DNA of 64,000 bases from Epiperipatus broadwayi (lineage: Eukaryota; Onychophora; Udeonychophora; Euonychophora; Peripatidae), in contig JAQFVV010012506.1 of the NCBI GenBank assembly GCA_028023455.1, positions 3,214,714 to 3,278,713 on the forward strand, in the 5' to 3' direction. Numbering within the stretch: position 1 is the first letter of the stretch; every line of letters starts with the position of its first letter. This document shows positions 35,647 through 47,761 of this stretch, piece after piece. A program made the translations under genes and the position numbers. The notes under the pieces are model-generated. The model did not search any database. It was not told the origin of the DNA and saw only the letters and a list, made by a program, of their open reading frames with translations.

Positions 35647-38600
35647 TTGAAACTTCTGCACATTTAATAATCACGTGTTAAATAAGTTATAAGGTAATAA
35701 AATTTTTCTAAAATAAAATTCGTTTAATATTTGTGGATTTAAACATATAAATTTAGTGTTGCAAGTTAAAGTGGTGAAAAGCGAAGATGAAGGGGATAAG
35801 TTTTTTTTTGATGATACTCCATACGGGCATTTCACATCAAATGTGTACAAAGAGTAGCAAGGGGGGAAATTTTTTTTAGTAGTATGAAAGTCATTGAAAT
35901 GAATAGTGAAAGATAATCTCAAGCAATAATTAAACAAGTATAACGAACAAAGAAATTATAATGTCAAATGATTACCGCCATATAATATAAATCGTTTTGA
36001 AGAAAAAGAAGAATAACACAAAGTTGTATAAAATTTTAATGCTAAGTAATAAAAGAAATAATAGTCGCAAAGTATAAATGTTATTAAATAGTCGTATATT
36101 CCAGTAAGTTAAAGTTAGAAAAATAAATGTGTATAGTCTCATAGGAAAATAATGAAGCGTATTTAGCTATAATTATAGCGATCAAAAATATAGATATCGT
36201 GATGTTTGTGTACCGAAAAAAATATATATAAAGTAGTTAAATTAAAAGAAATAAAACAGTTCAGTAAGGGTTAAATCATAAATGAGAGATTCTAAAAATA
36301 GCCACGTATCACCGGTGAATTGGAAAAAATAGATATGTATGATTCTAAATATTGTGTCTCAGTCAAGCCGAAATAAAATATTTATAATGGTTAATGAAAA
36401 TATTCGAATGTATTTGTTAAGTTGAAGAAATATGTACGTATGATTTCAAGGTAGTGAAAGGAATATAATTTACAAAAACGTTTTATATGTAACGAAAGAG
36501 ATTATCCCAGTGAAGAAAATGTATGTGTGACTTTGTGTTAAAACGACCGTAAAATAATTGAAGTTTATAATGAAATATTAAAATATATGTCATAGGTGCA
36601 TGTGTCTGGAAACACAGTTAAATGAAATTTTATTTAGATATATCGTCACCAAATAGAAATAAGTATAAGTAATAAATTAAAGTTGAAAGAATGTAAACAG
36701 GCATCATTGAATTAATTATAGTGAATCAGAGGTATATGAGCAGGGAAAAGCGAGGACAAAGGTGGACAGACAGTTGGCAAGTCTAGGGCAGGCAGACAAG
36801 AATAGGAACCGGTGTACAGATGTTTGGGTTGGCTAATGATCTAACTGCTAACTGAATAAATCACAAATATTAAATCGTTGATCAAAGTAAAAAGGAAAAC
36901 AGAGAGTCAATAGAAAAAATTTCTTTATATAAATATAGCCAGAAGAGTTAGTAAACCGAATTAGAAACATAGATTAAGGGTTAAATAAAATTATTATTCA
37001 TGAATACGAGATCCCAAGCTAAAATGGATTTTCAAGAAAAGGAAGTGAGAGAAGGGACTGAAGATAAAGAGATGAAAGTACCTGGTAAAATAAGCAAGAG
37101 TGATATCATGGATATGCTAAGGCAGATGAGGGTCGATCAACAGCAATTCATGGAAGAATACATGGACAGACAGGAGAGAAGGATTGCAGAATGGATGACC
37201 AAGGTCGAAATCAATAGCCAGAAAAGAATGGCGGCATTCAAGGAAGAAGTAAAAAATGAGATCATCCAGCAATCAAAGCCTAATGATATATGGGCTGGAT
37301 GTCACCCAGAGATGGAGATGGAGGGACAAAGGAGTATAGGGCCGTGTGGATATGTGAAATCTGAAACAAGTGAGGATAAAGTTAGAGAATTAGCAGAATT
37401 GGATTGGGAAAGGAATATAGGACAGCCAGAAAGGGACATAAGACCAGTAGATGAAGAGATGGAGGTAGTGAGAGATAATAGTCAAAAGGTGATGATGAGC
37501 GGGCAGGAGAGTTTAGGTCAAGTGGCAAAGGTAGTAGCCAGGTTAAACACAAGAGTGGAAGAATGTGTAAAGAGTGCAGCCAATAGCAGCCTTAATGCCG
37601 ATATAAAAGAACTACCTGTTACAAGAAATGACTGGGATCCTGGGGAAGAACATTGGACAGAAAACCGAGGACATTCTAGAGAGTGGATCCCAAGAGGGCC
37701 AGAAGATAGATGATGTAGATGTAAGACTGAATGGAAGTGGCCATACAAATGGACAGAGGGCCAGGAACTTAGGGATAAACATCCGCATTCCAGAGGAGGC
37801 AGAGGTGATGTAAATCGAGGAAGACAACCGCCAGATAAAATGTAAGAGCGGTCCCAAACAAAGAAAGAATTAGATGATGACAAATTCGGAAATGAAAATG
37901 GACCTCGAATCATGGAGAACGGATAGGAATACGGAAGCTAATGACACAAAGAAATGACGAGCCAATAAATGGCTAGACAATATGAGGGACTTTAGGAAAA
38001 TGATAAAGGATAAATTAATTAGTAGGATGGGGTCGTAGATTGAGGTTGATGGAATGTAGGGTCAGATATTTGTAGCTTGATCCTATTGCAGTATTTGGTT
38101 TTGCCTTCTTCATTGTCATGCGTATGTGTTCTGCGGTGCACCAGATCTTATCACAGAGAACCCAGGGACAGAGATCCCATTCTCAATGACTCACTGGATT
38201 AATATTTCCAGTTAGGTATTAAGCAAATATATTGTGAGTCAATGGTCCAGAGACCAATCTATGGGGAGAGAACCCTTTACATGAATATAGAGCTTTCAGA
38301 AATATACTGGGCTCATGGATGAGCTGGACGAAAAGATGCCAGCCTCCCAACCCACCTCGATAATAGTGGCCAGAATTGGCACTTAGAGGTTCCTTATTGC
38401 AGAAATGCGATGTATGAACAGGTTTAATCGGATCACAGAGATATCCTGTGGATTCAAACCTGTAGATACGAGTAGTGGCAGAAATGAAACGCATGCAAGG
38501 CAATGTCAGGATTAAATTGGTTTGGCTATACTGCTTGGTTCAGCAAAGAAAGGGATAATTTACCTGGTTGCCTCTCTATAGATTAACCTCATCTCTACAT

Positions 38601-38723
38601 CATAGTTGCAATGAAAAATAGGAAAGAGTTTGAACAATAGTTGGGAGCATATAGCTTTCGATGCATAGGGTTAAAATTTTTTTTTTGTCGGAAAAAAAAA
38701 TTTTAAAGGGGGGAACGGTGTAA
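35647..38723 (+). mobile_element. Internal region of the pol-less LTR retrotransposon
   Basis: About 3.1 kb between the LTRs. The leader 35647-36999 is non-coding and A-rich. A gag-like frame lies at 37000-37713. The stretch 38040-38600 has higher GC and reads like broken protein-coding sequence (for example frame pieces near 38220-38420) without a recognisable domain. A polypurine tract AAAGGGGGGAACGG (38705-38718) lies just before the 3' LTR. No reverse transcriptase, RNase H or integrase motif was seen. The element is non-autonomous and presumably mobilised by a related full-length element (inference). Confidence 0.8.
37000..37713 (+). CDS. Gag-like protein of the pol-less LTR element (237 aa)
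   Basis: The longest open frame in the internal region: a start MNTRSQAKMD, then a charge-rich, probably coiled-coil stretch (about residues 30-90, with RMVDQQQ-like, YMDRQERRIAEWMTK and KEEVKNEI heptads). The rest is rich in Glu, Lys and Arg, with no Cys knuckle. Its place between primer site and polypurine tract suggests a gag-derived structural protein. An overlapping frame at 37628-37813 (MTGILGKNIGQKTEDILESG...) continues in a similar composition, so a frameshift near 37700 is possible. It matches no named family with confidence. No protease, RT or integrase follows. Confidence 0.55.
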   Translation: MNTRSQAKMDFQEKEVREGTEDKEMKVPGKISKSDIMDMLRQMRVDQQQFMEEYMDRQERRIAEWMTKVEINSQKRMAAFKEEVKNEIIQQSKPNDIWAGCHPEMEMEGQRSIGPCGYVKSETSEDKVRELAELDWERNIGQPERDIRPVDEEMEVVRDNSQKVMMSGQESLGQVAKVVARLNTRVEECVKSAANSSLNADIKELPVTRNDWDPGEEHWTENRGHSREWIPRGPEDR

Positions 38724-40544
38724 TGTGATGATCGCACATACTGCGGTCACACATGTATATGTAAAACATACAAAACTTAGAAATGTTCAGGTTGGAAATA
38801 AATAAATAAATAAAGAAAGAAAAACGAGCTTAAAAATTAACAAAATCAAGAAATGTTGAAAATTAATAAAACAAAGGAAAAGAGAGGGAACTAGAGTTAC
38901 CAAGATCGTTATCTTTTGCTATTCAAAGTTTGAATTTCGAGAAAAGTAAAATATTAAATTATAATATTAGAAGCATAAGCTAGAAAAATTAAAGCAGAAA
39001 AGAAACATAAAGAAAACATGTAGTAAATATGATTTTGGGGAAAATAAAGTTTAAAAGAAAACTTTCAGTAGCGTGGAAAGAAAAAAACCTAGAAATGTAA
39101 TATGTTCAAAAAGATAAGAATCTATGTTTCAAAGTACACCTTTGATGATAAACAAAATGTGGGGTTTTATGGAGTATAGTTAAAGCATGAGTTTAAATAA
39201 AAAATAAATGATCGTCGACATTTAAATTTAAATGAGAAAAAAAAATGTATACTAAAATTTGTGTAATTAATTAAAGAAAATAAAGAAATAAGTAAAATGT
39301 AAATAGTGCTATAAAATCATATAAAATAAGTTTAAATATGGCCAAAGGCATAGCATGGAAGGTGTCAACAACAAATGGAAACAAAGAATCCAAAGGACAA
39401 AGGACCATTGGAATGTTTTAATTAAAAAGGAAGTTAAGTGGAAAGCTAGAGAGATTGTCGCAGAGATTAGAGCTTGAGACTTCGAGTCGAGAAGGTGAAA
39501 TTTTGCGGCTCCAAGAATCAATCGATATAAATAGCCAATATGACATATACTATCGGTGCCTCACATACTATGGCTGGCTAAGGCCTTCATGATCGCTGGT
39601 CAATCCGGACTGTCTGTACCAATGGTTCTGCAATAATGTAACAACTGCTGTAGTAACACCTGCCTGTGGATTCCTGTCATTGCCCTGCTTGTGATGCCTC
39701 ATCCTCCATGCCTGAATAACCAAGAAGCTACACATTGCCAAAGATGAAAGGTGACCATCCCTCCTAAAGAAGTGGAGAAAATCCACGTGACGGTCGACCA
39801 CATCGGAAGGAACTCAAAAACTAAACCCTAGGTAACTTGAATATTATTTTATAAATCATCATAAGTGCACTTAAATTCAATAGACAATGGCCAAATGCCT
39901 TTCCTGAGTGATAATGACATTCTCTGATGATAGACAGTGAGTCTAACGATTATAAATGTGAAATCATTTATAAGAATTTCAATTCGTTATTTTAAGTATT
40001 CATTTATTATTAGAATTTCAAATATTTATTCCTTATAGCACGATCAAAAATATAATATGTTTAAATTTATGTTAATATTTCTTATGTCTTTTTTTTATCA
40101 AACCTAATTATTTTTATTATTAAAAAAATGTATTAATTTATCTAAATCTGTCTCGCCTCATTCTTCGCCACTCCAAAAAATAGTTTAACATTAGAGAGGG
40201 GAGGGGGTAAAATATTATTCATGTTGATATTCTTTTTTAGTTATTAAATTAGCACATGAAACGTTGATGGTGCAGTGTTTTAGCCCATAAAATTTATAAA
40301 TTAGCCAAGCACTGTAACAGTAATATCTTACAGCAGTCGGGAGAAAGCTGATCAGGAAAAATAGTCTGGAAGCTATATCCATATAGCTGACAGATTCGGT
40401 CAGGTACGGAAATCGATTCATTTATTTCCGTATTTCTCTCTGCTTGAGGTAGCGGAAAGTGGACGATTTTTGAATTAGAAGAATTCCCCATTACATGTTT
40501 TAAGCGAAAGGGAAGTTGGAGCTTTCGATCGTCCCGTGCCCGTT

Positions 40545-40547
<3 letters not shown>
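38724..40547 (+). repeat. 3' LTR (1824 bp) of the young LTR retrotransposon
   Basis: TGTGATGATC to CCCGTTACA, about 98% identical by eye to 33801-35623. The target duplication is masked because both flanks are an AT dinucleotide run (33790-33800 and 40548-40565), so insertion was into or beside an (AT)n tract. Confidence 0.93.
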
Positions 40548-40580
<33 letters not shown>

Positions 40581-41380
40581 CTATTGTTCATAAAATATTT
40601 TAAATACATATAATATGCATCCATATATTATTTTCCATAAAACTAAAAAACAATAATATTCAAAGTAAAATGCATGCCCAAACATTAAAACTTTTATTGG
40701 TGGAATAGTGTGTGTATATTTTATAATGCATTAATAAAGAGTGATTTCCTTTTACAATATTTCATATGTATATAAATTGGGATATTATCAATTCTTTACC
40801 AACTAATAAGGTTTAATGCTGCAAGTAGTTAAAAATATGAAACTTTCTCTTCCCTGTGATATATAATTTGACTGTAAGCTTGCAATAAAATGAAGACCTA
40901 AATTTAAGCATGGTTAAGAAAGGTTGGTTTATTTAAAGAATAAGCTTTAAGCATAAGTAGAATATCTATGTTTTTAAACATTTATTGATGGAAGAGTGTA
41001 TGTCTATTTTATAGTCCATGTGTGAAGAGTAGTTTCCTCCCACAATATTATAATAACATTAACAGCCACTCATTGAGACTGATCTTAAAAGAGACATATT
41101 ACAAAATTTTAGAGAATTATTATTTAGCCAATGCCAACATTGGATCTTGATATTATAAAAACAGTCACTAATATTTTAGCTGATACACATGCCTACGTAT
41201 TAACAATAAGTATAAAAGTAATTTTACATCAAAAGTGTTGGATTCATTATGTCAATGCTGATCATCATCAATGCTTAAAGCCATCTGATACTATAACTTT
41301 ACTAGCCATCAATAAACTAAGTGTCATCATCATAAAATCTATAAAAAATAGTGAATTTTGAAGATGGTCTTAGGGTCATC

Positions 41381-41490
41381 TAAATAATTCTATAGGAAAC
41401 CATATATATATATATCTGAAGTTAGCTTATGAATCTAAATAATTCTATAGGAAACCATATATATATATATCTGAAGTTAGCTTATGAATC
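41381..41490. repeat. Perfect 55-bp tandem duplication
   Basis: TAAATAATTCTATAGGAAAC through CTTATGAATC at 41381-41435 is repeated base for base at 41436-41490. Identity indicates a recent slip or unequal exchange. Confidence 0.95.
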
Positions 41491-41563
41491 AAAGGGTGAT
41501 TGGAATAAAAAACTTCTCAATTCTTAAATTATTATACAACTTAAATGGAATATTTTAATTAGA

Positions 41564-41720
<157 letters not shown>

Positions 41721-41899
41721 GTGGTTTTAATTTCTCCTTATTTGTAAAAATGAAAATACTTAATTGTAAATTATTAGAGAAAAAAATATAGTTAGTAATA
41801 AATTTGGCTGAACGTTTTCGAGGAACCGTGCCTCATACTCATAGCCTTCGTGAAAATGTACTTGATATATGTAAATGAGAATATTCAAATGAGTTACTG

Positions 41900-42222
41900 T
41901 TAAGTAGCCCATTTTTTCGAAATGTCGAAGCACGTGTCTCTTCTGTTGATTGCATGGATGTCTCTGTTAATGTAGAATGCCTCTTTTATCTTTCTCCTGT
42001 AGTTGTTTGGTTCTGAGCATAAAATAACGGGGTTAGCGGGTATGAAATTGTGCCCTGATTGTTTAGTATGTTCAAAAAATGCAGAAGATGTACTGCTGTT
42101 CGTTTGGGCTCTATTGAAGGTGTACCGATGTTGAGCCAACCTGGTGTTAATTGTGGCTTTCGTTTCCCCATAATATGTGGCGTGGCATCCGGCCTGGGGG
42201 CAGGAAATGGAGTACACCACAT
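41900..42222 (-). pseudogene. Penelope-like element, C-terminal GIY-YIG endonuclease fragment
   Basis: The minus-strand frame begins VYSISCPQAGCHATYYGETK, continues with NTRLAQHRYTFN, and then SGHNFIPANPVILCSEPNNY, RRKIKEAFYI and RDIHAINRRD. The 'YSI.C......YYGET...L.TRL..H' pattern and the later Glu-bearing helix (KIKEAFYI) are typical of the GIY-YIG nuclease that ends Penelope-like retroelement proteins. The upstream reverse transcriptase is absent: an ATT repeat directly abuts the truncation at 42223. The frame seems intact to a stop at 41898-41900 (KKWAT). It is a 5'-truncated copy of a family different from the one at 46-50 kb. Confidence 0.85.
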
Positions 42223-42226
42223 GATG

Positions 42227-42312
<86 letters not shown>
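42222..42312. repeat. (ATA)n microsatellite (~90 bp)
   Basis: About 30 ATA/AAT units at the 5' truncation point of the Penelope fragment. The other flank, beyond its 3' side, is also an AAT array. Confidence 0.97.
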
Positions 42313-42313
<1 letters not shown>

Positions 42314-43940
42314 TTAAAAATTGAAAAGTTTATTAACCATTCTACATTATAAATAATTTAATTTGATTTGGATTATTCACAAATACTAAAAAGTGTTTCC
42401 ATAGTTTGAAGAAAAAACAAAACTACATAAAGTATTGCTTAAATTGTAGTTAACAATTTTATCAATTGAAAATGATATTGAATAAACACAAATGTCTATG
42501 CACCCATATGAATGTCTATTAATACTAAAAATCCAAAACATTAATAAAACAATGAATATTATTCTATTTCTATATATAAATGATAAATAATGTTAGATGT
42601 ATGTACACTGTGTATGTTATAATACTATATAAGAATATTTTAATTTACTTGAACTTAAAAACCAAATTATTTTTACAATCTGTTTTGTAGAAAATACAAA
42701 TACATTAACTGAATCTAAAACTCAAATTTCCATTTTTCATTAAAATGTATGTTTCATTATAATTTTTAACTTTAAACCATCTTTTATAAATCACATAATG
42801 AACATTTTAGAATGTCTTTCCTTTGGAGATTTTAAATTGTTCAGTAAATTCTATTTTCTTCATGGATATATTTTTTCATTAGTTAAATAACTTATTCAGT
42901 TTATTCAAAAGTTGTTTAGTTTTAAAAGAAATTAATACAATACAGTTAATTAAATATTTTTGAGTAGTAAACACAAATTGATTCTGGTTATTGAACAAAT
43001 CAATACTTAAAATAAAAAATTATTATTAAGGCATATTTTAGTCATTACTCAATTTCTTCCATCTGTTCCTTCAAGTGTATGTAATAAATAGCTACTGTAG
43101 ATGGACTATATAATTAGTGTTTGTTGTACTTCTATTTCATGCAAGAAGTTTCTTCCATTGGGTGCTTCTCTAAGTATCTGTCATGACTTAACATTAATCA
43201 ATAGAATCTCTCATGGTTGGTTGAATTTTCACATGGATTGCCACTGTAATATGTTATGGTTAACATACATATAAGATAAATGCTGGCAATCCTCTACTAA
43301 TTTCATCTGTAGCAATAAATGATCTAATACTCATATATTGGGCTATAAAATCATGAAGAAGTCATCCTTACTTACTTCTCTGAGAATTAGCACCAACATT
43401 TTTTTGAAACTGACTTTGTATACATCTTCTTAGTCAACATGAATAACACAATTTGTAGTAGGTACAGTGGAATTTATAAACAGAAAGGTTAACAATAAGT
43501 TATTTCATTCTGATTAATAAAAACAAGATAATAACTAAATGACTATTATGTTATTTTTTTAAATTTACATTCATCAAAAATTATGTTCAAATTTTTTTTT
43601 TAGTTCTTTAAAAATTTTTTTAATCTATTAAACAATAACAGATAATAAGATTAATTCTCAATTTTTTATATTACAAAAAAAACATTCTTGTTTTAATTAA
43701 AAATATTTTTCTTTATTACATTAAAACTATAAATTTTTTCCAAAATCAGAAATATAATATGTAGAATAAATAAAGTTTTTTTATAATCAATTTTTAAAAA
43801 AATTATAATTATTTAGAAATGTTTAAAATATTATACTCAGTCAATGTTTTAGTTATTTCAGATTTTTATTTCAACTAATTATATATATGAATTTTATCTG
43901 AGTTCATTTTTAGTGTTTCATTTGAGTTTATATACATATA

Positions 43941-44749
43941 TATGTCCACAGATGGCGTTCTACCAAAAACACCGATTAAGCTTATGTTTTGTTTACATAA
44001 ACGTCAGAGTAGTATTCACTATCTCTAACTATAATTCCACTTTCAGATCATGATTTCAAGCTATTTGCTATCATCAGTGAAAGACAGGAATAAAGAAACT
44101 AGATCTAAACACAAACTCTGAGCGTTTATGAAACAATTTCTATTCAGCTTGCAAGCGTGAATTTTTTAGACACGTAATGTCTTCAAACTCAGCATAGCAA
44201 ACCAGATAGCTATATGGGTCTGATCTCAGTTCAGCATCACCACATAGTAGAAGCCTCTGCAATCTATATCATTGCAAGAAAGACCTCAAAGGTACATTTA
44301 TGATAAACAAAAATGCAAGTTAAAAAACTTGCTAACGCTTGTATTTATGTCCACAGATGGCGTTCTACCAAAAACACCGATCAAGCGTATGTTTTGTTTA
44401 CATAAACGTCAGAGTAGTATTCACTATCTCTAACTATAATTCCACTTTCAGATCATGATTTCAAGCTATTTGCTATCATCAGTGAAAGACAGGAATAAAG
44501 AAACTAGATCTAAACACAAACTCTGAGCGTTTATGAAACAATTTCTATTCAGCTTGCAAGCGTGAATTTTTTAGACACGTAATGTCTTCAAACTCAGCAT
44601 AGCAAACCAGATAGCTATATGGGTCTGATCTCAGTTCAGCATCACCACATAGTAGAAGCCTCTGCAATCTATATCATTGCAAGAAAGACCTCAAAGGTAC
44701 ATTTATGATAAACAAAAATGCAAGTTAAAAACTTGCTAACGCTTGTATT
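43941..44749. repeat. Tandem duplication of a 405-bp unit (two near-identical copies)
   Basis: TATGTCCACAGATGGCGTTC...GCTAACGCTTGTATT at 43941-44345 and 44346-44749. By eye the copies differ at only a few bases (for example GATTAAGCTT against GATCAAGCGT). Inside: GCAAGCGTGAATTTTTTAGA, TATGGGTCTGATCTCAGTTC. No long open frame. The identity of the repeat family is unknown. Confidence 0.95.
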
Positions 44750-44894
44750 TATGTCCACAGATGGCATTCTACCAAAAACACCGATCAAGCATATGTAAAC
44801 AAAACATACGCTTGATCGGTGTTTTTAATAGAACGCCATCTGTGGACATAAATACAAGTGTTAGCAAGTTTTTTAACTTGCATTTTTGTTTATC

Positions 44895-44899
<5 letters not shown>
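44707..44899. repeat. Foldback third copy of the 405-bp unit
   Basis: The third unit starts at 44750 but turns round after about 50 bases. 'AACAAAAATGCAAG...CACAGATGGC..TCTA' (44707-44795) is mirrored by 'TAGAACGCCATCTGTG...CTTGCATTTTTGTT' (44812-44899). It makes a hairpin of about 88-base arms with a short loop, followed by AT and GT dinucleotide repeats. Confidence 0.88.
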
Positions 44900-44927
<28 letters not shown>

Positions 44928-46084
44928 CACAAACATTATGCTATGTGACATGGGATAAATCTGTCTCATTGTTTTTGTTTTTAAAAAAAGAGAAATAAAA
45001 TTTACCCTTAACAACAAATATTTTTATATACATACATGTATGCATAAAATTAATTTTATATATCAAACCATTTTCCAAATTCTTTTCCCAGATATCTGAC
45101 ATGCAGTTTAGCAATTAAAGTGAATTAATAGTGACCTATATAAAGTATCCAACAGACATCCAATAAGATACACATTTCAGTAAAAACTACTAAAACCCTA
45201 AATATAAAATAGTAGCAAAATCTTGGCAATCTGAAGCTTTACTTATTGAATTTTTCTGAAATGTAGAGGCTGATTCTATTAAATATATGAATGCTGGGAA
45301 TCCATTGAAAGTTAGGCTCTGCTTCGTAGAGTCTTAGATGCTAGTAAATATGTAAAGTTGAAAGTGTGTTAATGCAGTGCCAAAGTGATAAGACAATGAC
45401 AAAATTCTTCATCCATTACTTTTGGCTGAAGTTTGTCTCTGTTCTTTCTCAATTTTCTGAACAATTTTAAAGATCGCTTTCTTTCCTTGGATCTAGCTGG
45501 TGGCAATCATCATCATTATTAACTTTTGATCACCATAAATTAAATTTTTAGGTCGTTTGGGATCTAGTGGTGTTCTCAGTGATCAAGGAAGTGAAGAAGT
45601 GATCGTATATTATAAAGTCCAAATGCTCAACTTGTTTACACTCAGTGTCTTTATTTTTGTCACTATCATTTTTGCAAACGCTAAAAGTTTGGTATCTTCC
45701 TTTGACAGAATAGCATGTGGTTGAGTAGTTCTAAAGGTACAGGACTCTACCCTCATGAAAAGTCTGCATTAATGGGCACAACACTTTATGTTTTTTATAT
45801 ATATTTTATTTTTATATTAATAAATTGAAATCTGTGTTAACGGATATAATATGACATTTTATATTTTATGTTTTATATATTTTTATTATTCTTATATTAA
45901 TAAGTTGACTTAATACAAAATGTAATAATAATGTTGAAATATTATAATTAATTTTTGCAGAATTTTTTTTTAAATAATAATAATAAATCTGTAAATGTTA
46001 AACTATTATCATTATTTAAAAAAAATTTAACAACAACAATAAATCCTCCCTTTTTTAAATATATATATATGTTCTAAAAAACAT

Positions 46085-46262
46085 AATATTCTCTTCACAT
46101 GAATCCAATAAAATATATTCTCCTCTCTCTTTTTTCTTTTAAAAAACTTTATTTCTTTTTCAGTAAACCGTATATATGCATTTTTAATAAACTATCATAT
46201 TTCCAACATTTCAACTCTTTTTCCTACTGTTATTCTCAAGGATCTATAATATATAAGGTTGC
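46085..46262 (-). pseudogene. 3' end of a Penelope-like element, minus-strand copy (separated piece)
   Basis: Its reverse complement (TATAGATCCTTGAGAATAAC...GTTGAAATGTTGGAAA...GTTTTTTAAAAG...TATATTTTATTGGATTCAT, GAAGAGAATATTAT) matches 49848-50003 closely. The block 'GAGAAA...GT(C/T)GAAA(C/T)GTTG' near the protein end is common in Penelope-like elements. It is the end of the minus-strand copy at 48030-48797, from which it is separated by 1.8 kb of inserted DNA. Confidence 0.7.
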
Positions 46263-46362
46263 CTTGACAGCAGTGAGAAATATTGATTACTATATTTACT
46301 GTGAATGTTTAGGTGGTGACTGGTTGGAATCTAATTATATATATATATATAAATTTAATGGT

Positions 46363-46465
46363 AAATGCAATATTATAGTTTAAATTCTTTTGTAGCGCTT
46401 TCGATTACGTGGTAATCCTCGTAATCAAAGCGTTACAAAAGAATTTAAACTATAATATTGCATTT
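46363..46465. mobile_element. Near-perfect palindrome (arms ~46 bp, 10-bp loop)
   Basis: AAATGCAATATTATAGTTTA through TTTCGATTACG (46363-46409) is mirrored by CGTAATCAAAGCGTTACAAA through AATATTGCATTT (46420-46465), with only about two mismatches. Both sides continue into short AT runs. It is a candidate MITE inserted in an AT tract of the Penelope copy. Confidence 0.8.
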
Positions 46466-46759
46466 ATATATATATAATATTTTTATAGCAGGTATTGTAT
46501 TTTACATTTATTATATATATATATCATTATTATTATAAAATATATATATACCTTTCTCATCATAAAAAAAACAATAACATTTCTTTTCCATCTATCAATA
46601 AATCTTATTTATATATATAACATTACATAATCTACATATACACCTGGATCTTGTTTTACACAGATTTATTTAACGCAATTTTGAAGTTATGTGATTCATG
46701 TTTTTTTCTTAATATTTTTGTATGCGGTTTTCTTTTATGTGTTAACACTGTATTATATC

Positions 46760-46858
46760 AGAAGTCGAACTCTGATAATGCGCTATTACTTTAAATAATA
46801 AATTTAATGCACTTACATCATATTTAAAGTAATAGCACATTATTGGAATTTGACTTTC
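46760..46858. mobile_element. Foldback (arms ~38 bp)
   Basis: AGAAGTCGAACTCTGATAAT...GCTATTACTTTAAATA (46760-46797) pairs with TATTTAAAGTAATAGCACAT...GAATTTGACTTTC (46821-46858), with a few mismatches. The loop is 23 bases and A/T-rich. Confidence 0.65.
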
Positions 46859-47311
46859 ATCTTAATAATTTCAATATTTTCATTGCTTTATAATGTAAGA
46901 TTTTATGCAATAATGAAATTAAAATCATGATTTCCACATTTTATGTACACACATTAAATTTTACAAGATTATAATGTAAATTTGTTCAAACATTGTGCAT
47001 ATTAATTTTGCATTTTAAATTACATTCTGTTTTTGCTTTTTAAAAAAGAACATAATCAATTATTAATCATTTAGTGTCCCCAAGTTTATTTTTAAAAGGT
47101 GAGTAATAGCAATGGGCACAATTAAATTTGACAATTAAAAATTAAAATCTGATTTTTAATTGTAGTTAACAATTTAAAAATTACTTAAAGCAACCTGAAA
47201 TAAATGTGATGTGAAACGAAATTTGATTTTTAAACGGAATTGAAAATTAAAAAATTAAGGACAAAAATAAGAATTTAATTTTTAGTTGTTAGTTTTAATT
47301 AAATTTTTCCC

Positions 47312-47761
47312 AGCAGTGTAGAAAAAGATAATGAAACAGAAGTGGAATCTGTTCCTTTCACTACAAAAATTATTCGAGAAGGTCTGCAACTTTCTAATCA
47401 GTTGGCAAATTATTTTCTTATTAATGACACTAATCACAAACGTGCTCTTAAATTCCAACGAGAACTAAATGGTTGTATGTCTGGATATTGCGAACTTCAT
47501 AAACAATTAATAAAATCATCATCTCAAAGATTAATTACTAATTATGTTGTCACCAGAAAACCATTAACACAACATGAGAGTGAAGTTGGCGCTAGTTGTA
47601 TTTCCTCTTGTGAAGAATCTGATTTTTTACCAGTTTGCAAACGAACCTGTTTATTGGCAAATAGTGATATAATTAAAACATGTATAAAAAATGTAAATTA
47701 CTGTACTGTAAATTATGCATTAAAATATATTGTTTTGAATAAAATTAAATATTATAGTTAA
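47312..47761 (+). pseudogene. Open frame resembling the C-terminus of a Tigger/pogo transposase
   Basis: The open frame runs from just after a TTTTTCCCAG tract to a stop at 47761. It contains SVEKDNETEVESVPFTTKII, a helical stretch with NQLANYFLINDTNHKRALKF, and SSQRLITNYV. The layout (acidic linker, 'I.EG/AL......L..YF' helix, a second helix, then 'Q..I..(Y/F)(V/F)') is like the C-terminal tail of Tigger/CENP-B-like transposases, but no DDE catalytic core is present. Alternatives are an orphan exon, given the acceptor-like CCCAG, or an unrelated frame. The apparent GTG start at 47342 is not a real start. Confidence 0.35.

Noticed and set aside
37518-37913. Minus-strand 131-codon frame opposite the gag-like gene
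   Set aside because: It is the antisense shadow of the plus-strand reading frame.
38040-38600. Possible env-like or integrase-derived remnant in the LTR element
   Set aside because: Broken in all frames and without a recognisable motif; noted only as higher-GC sequence.
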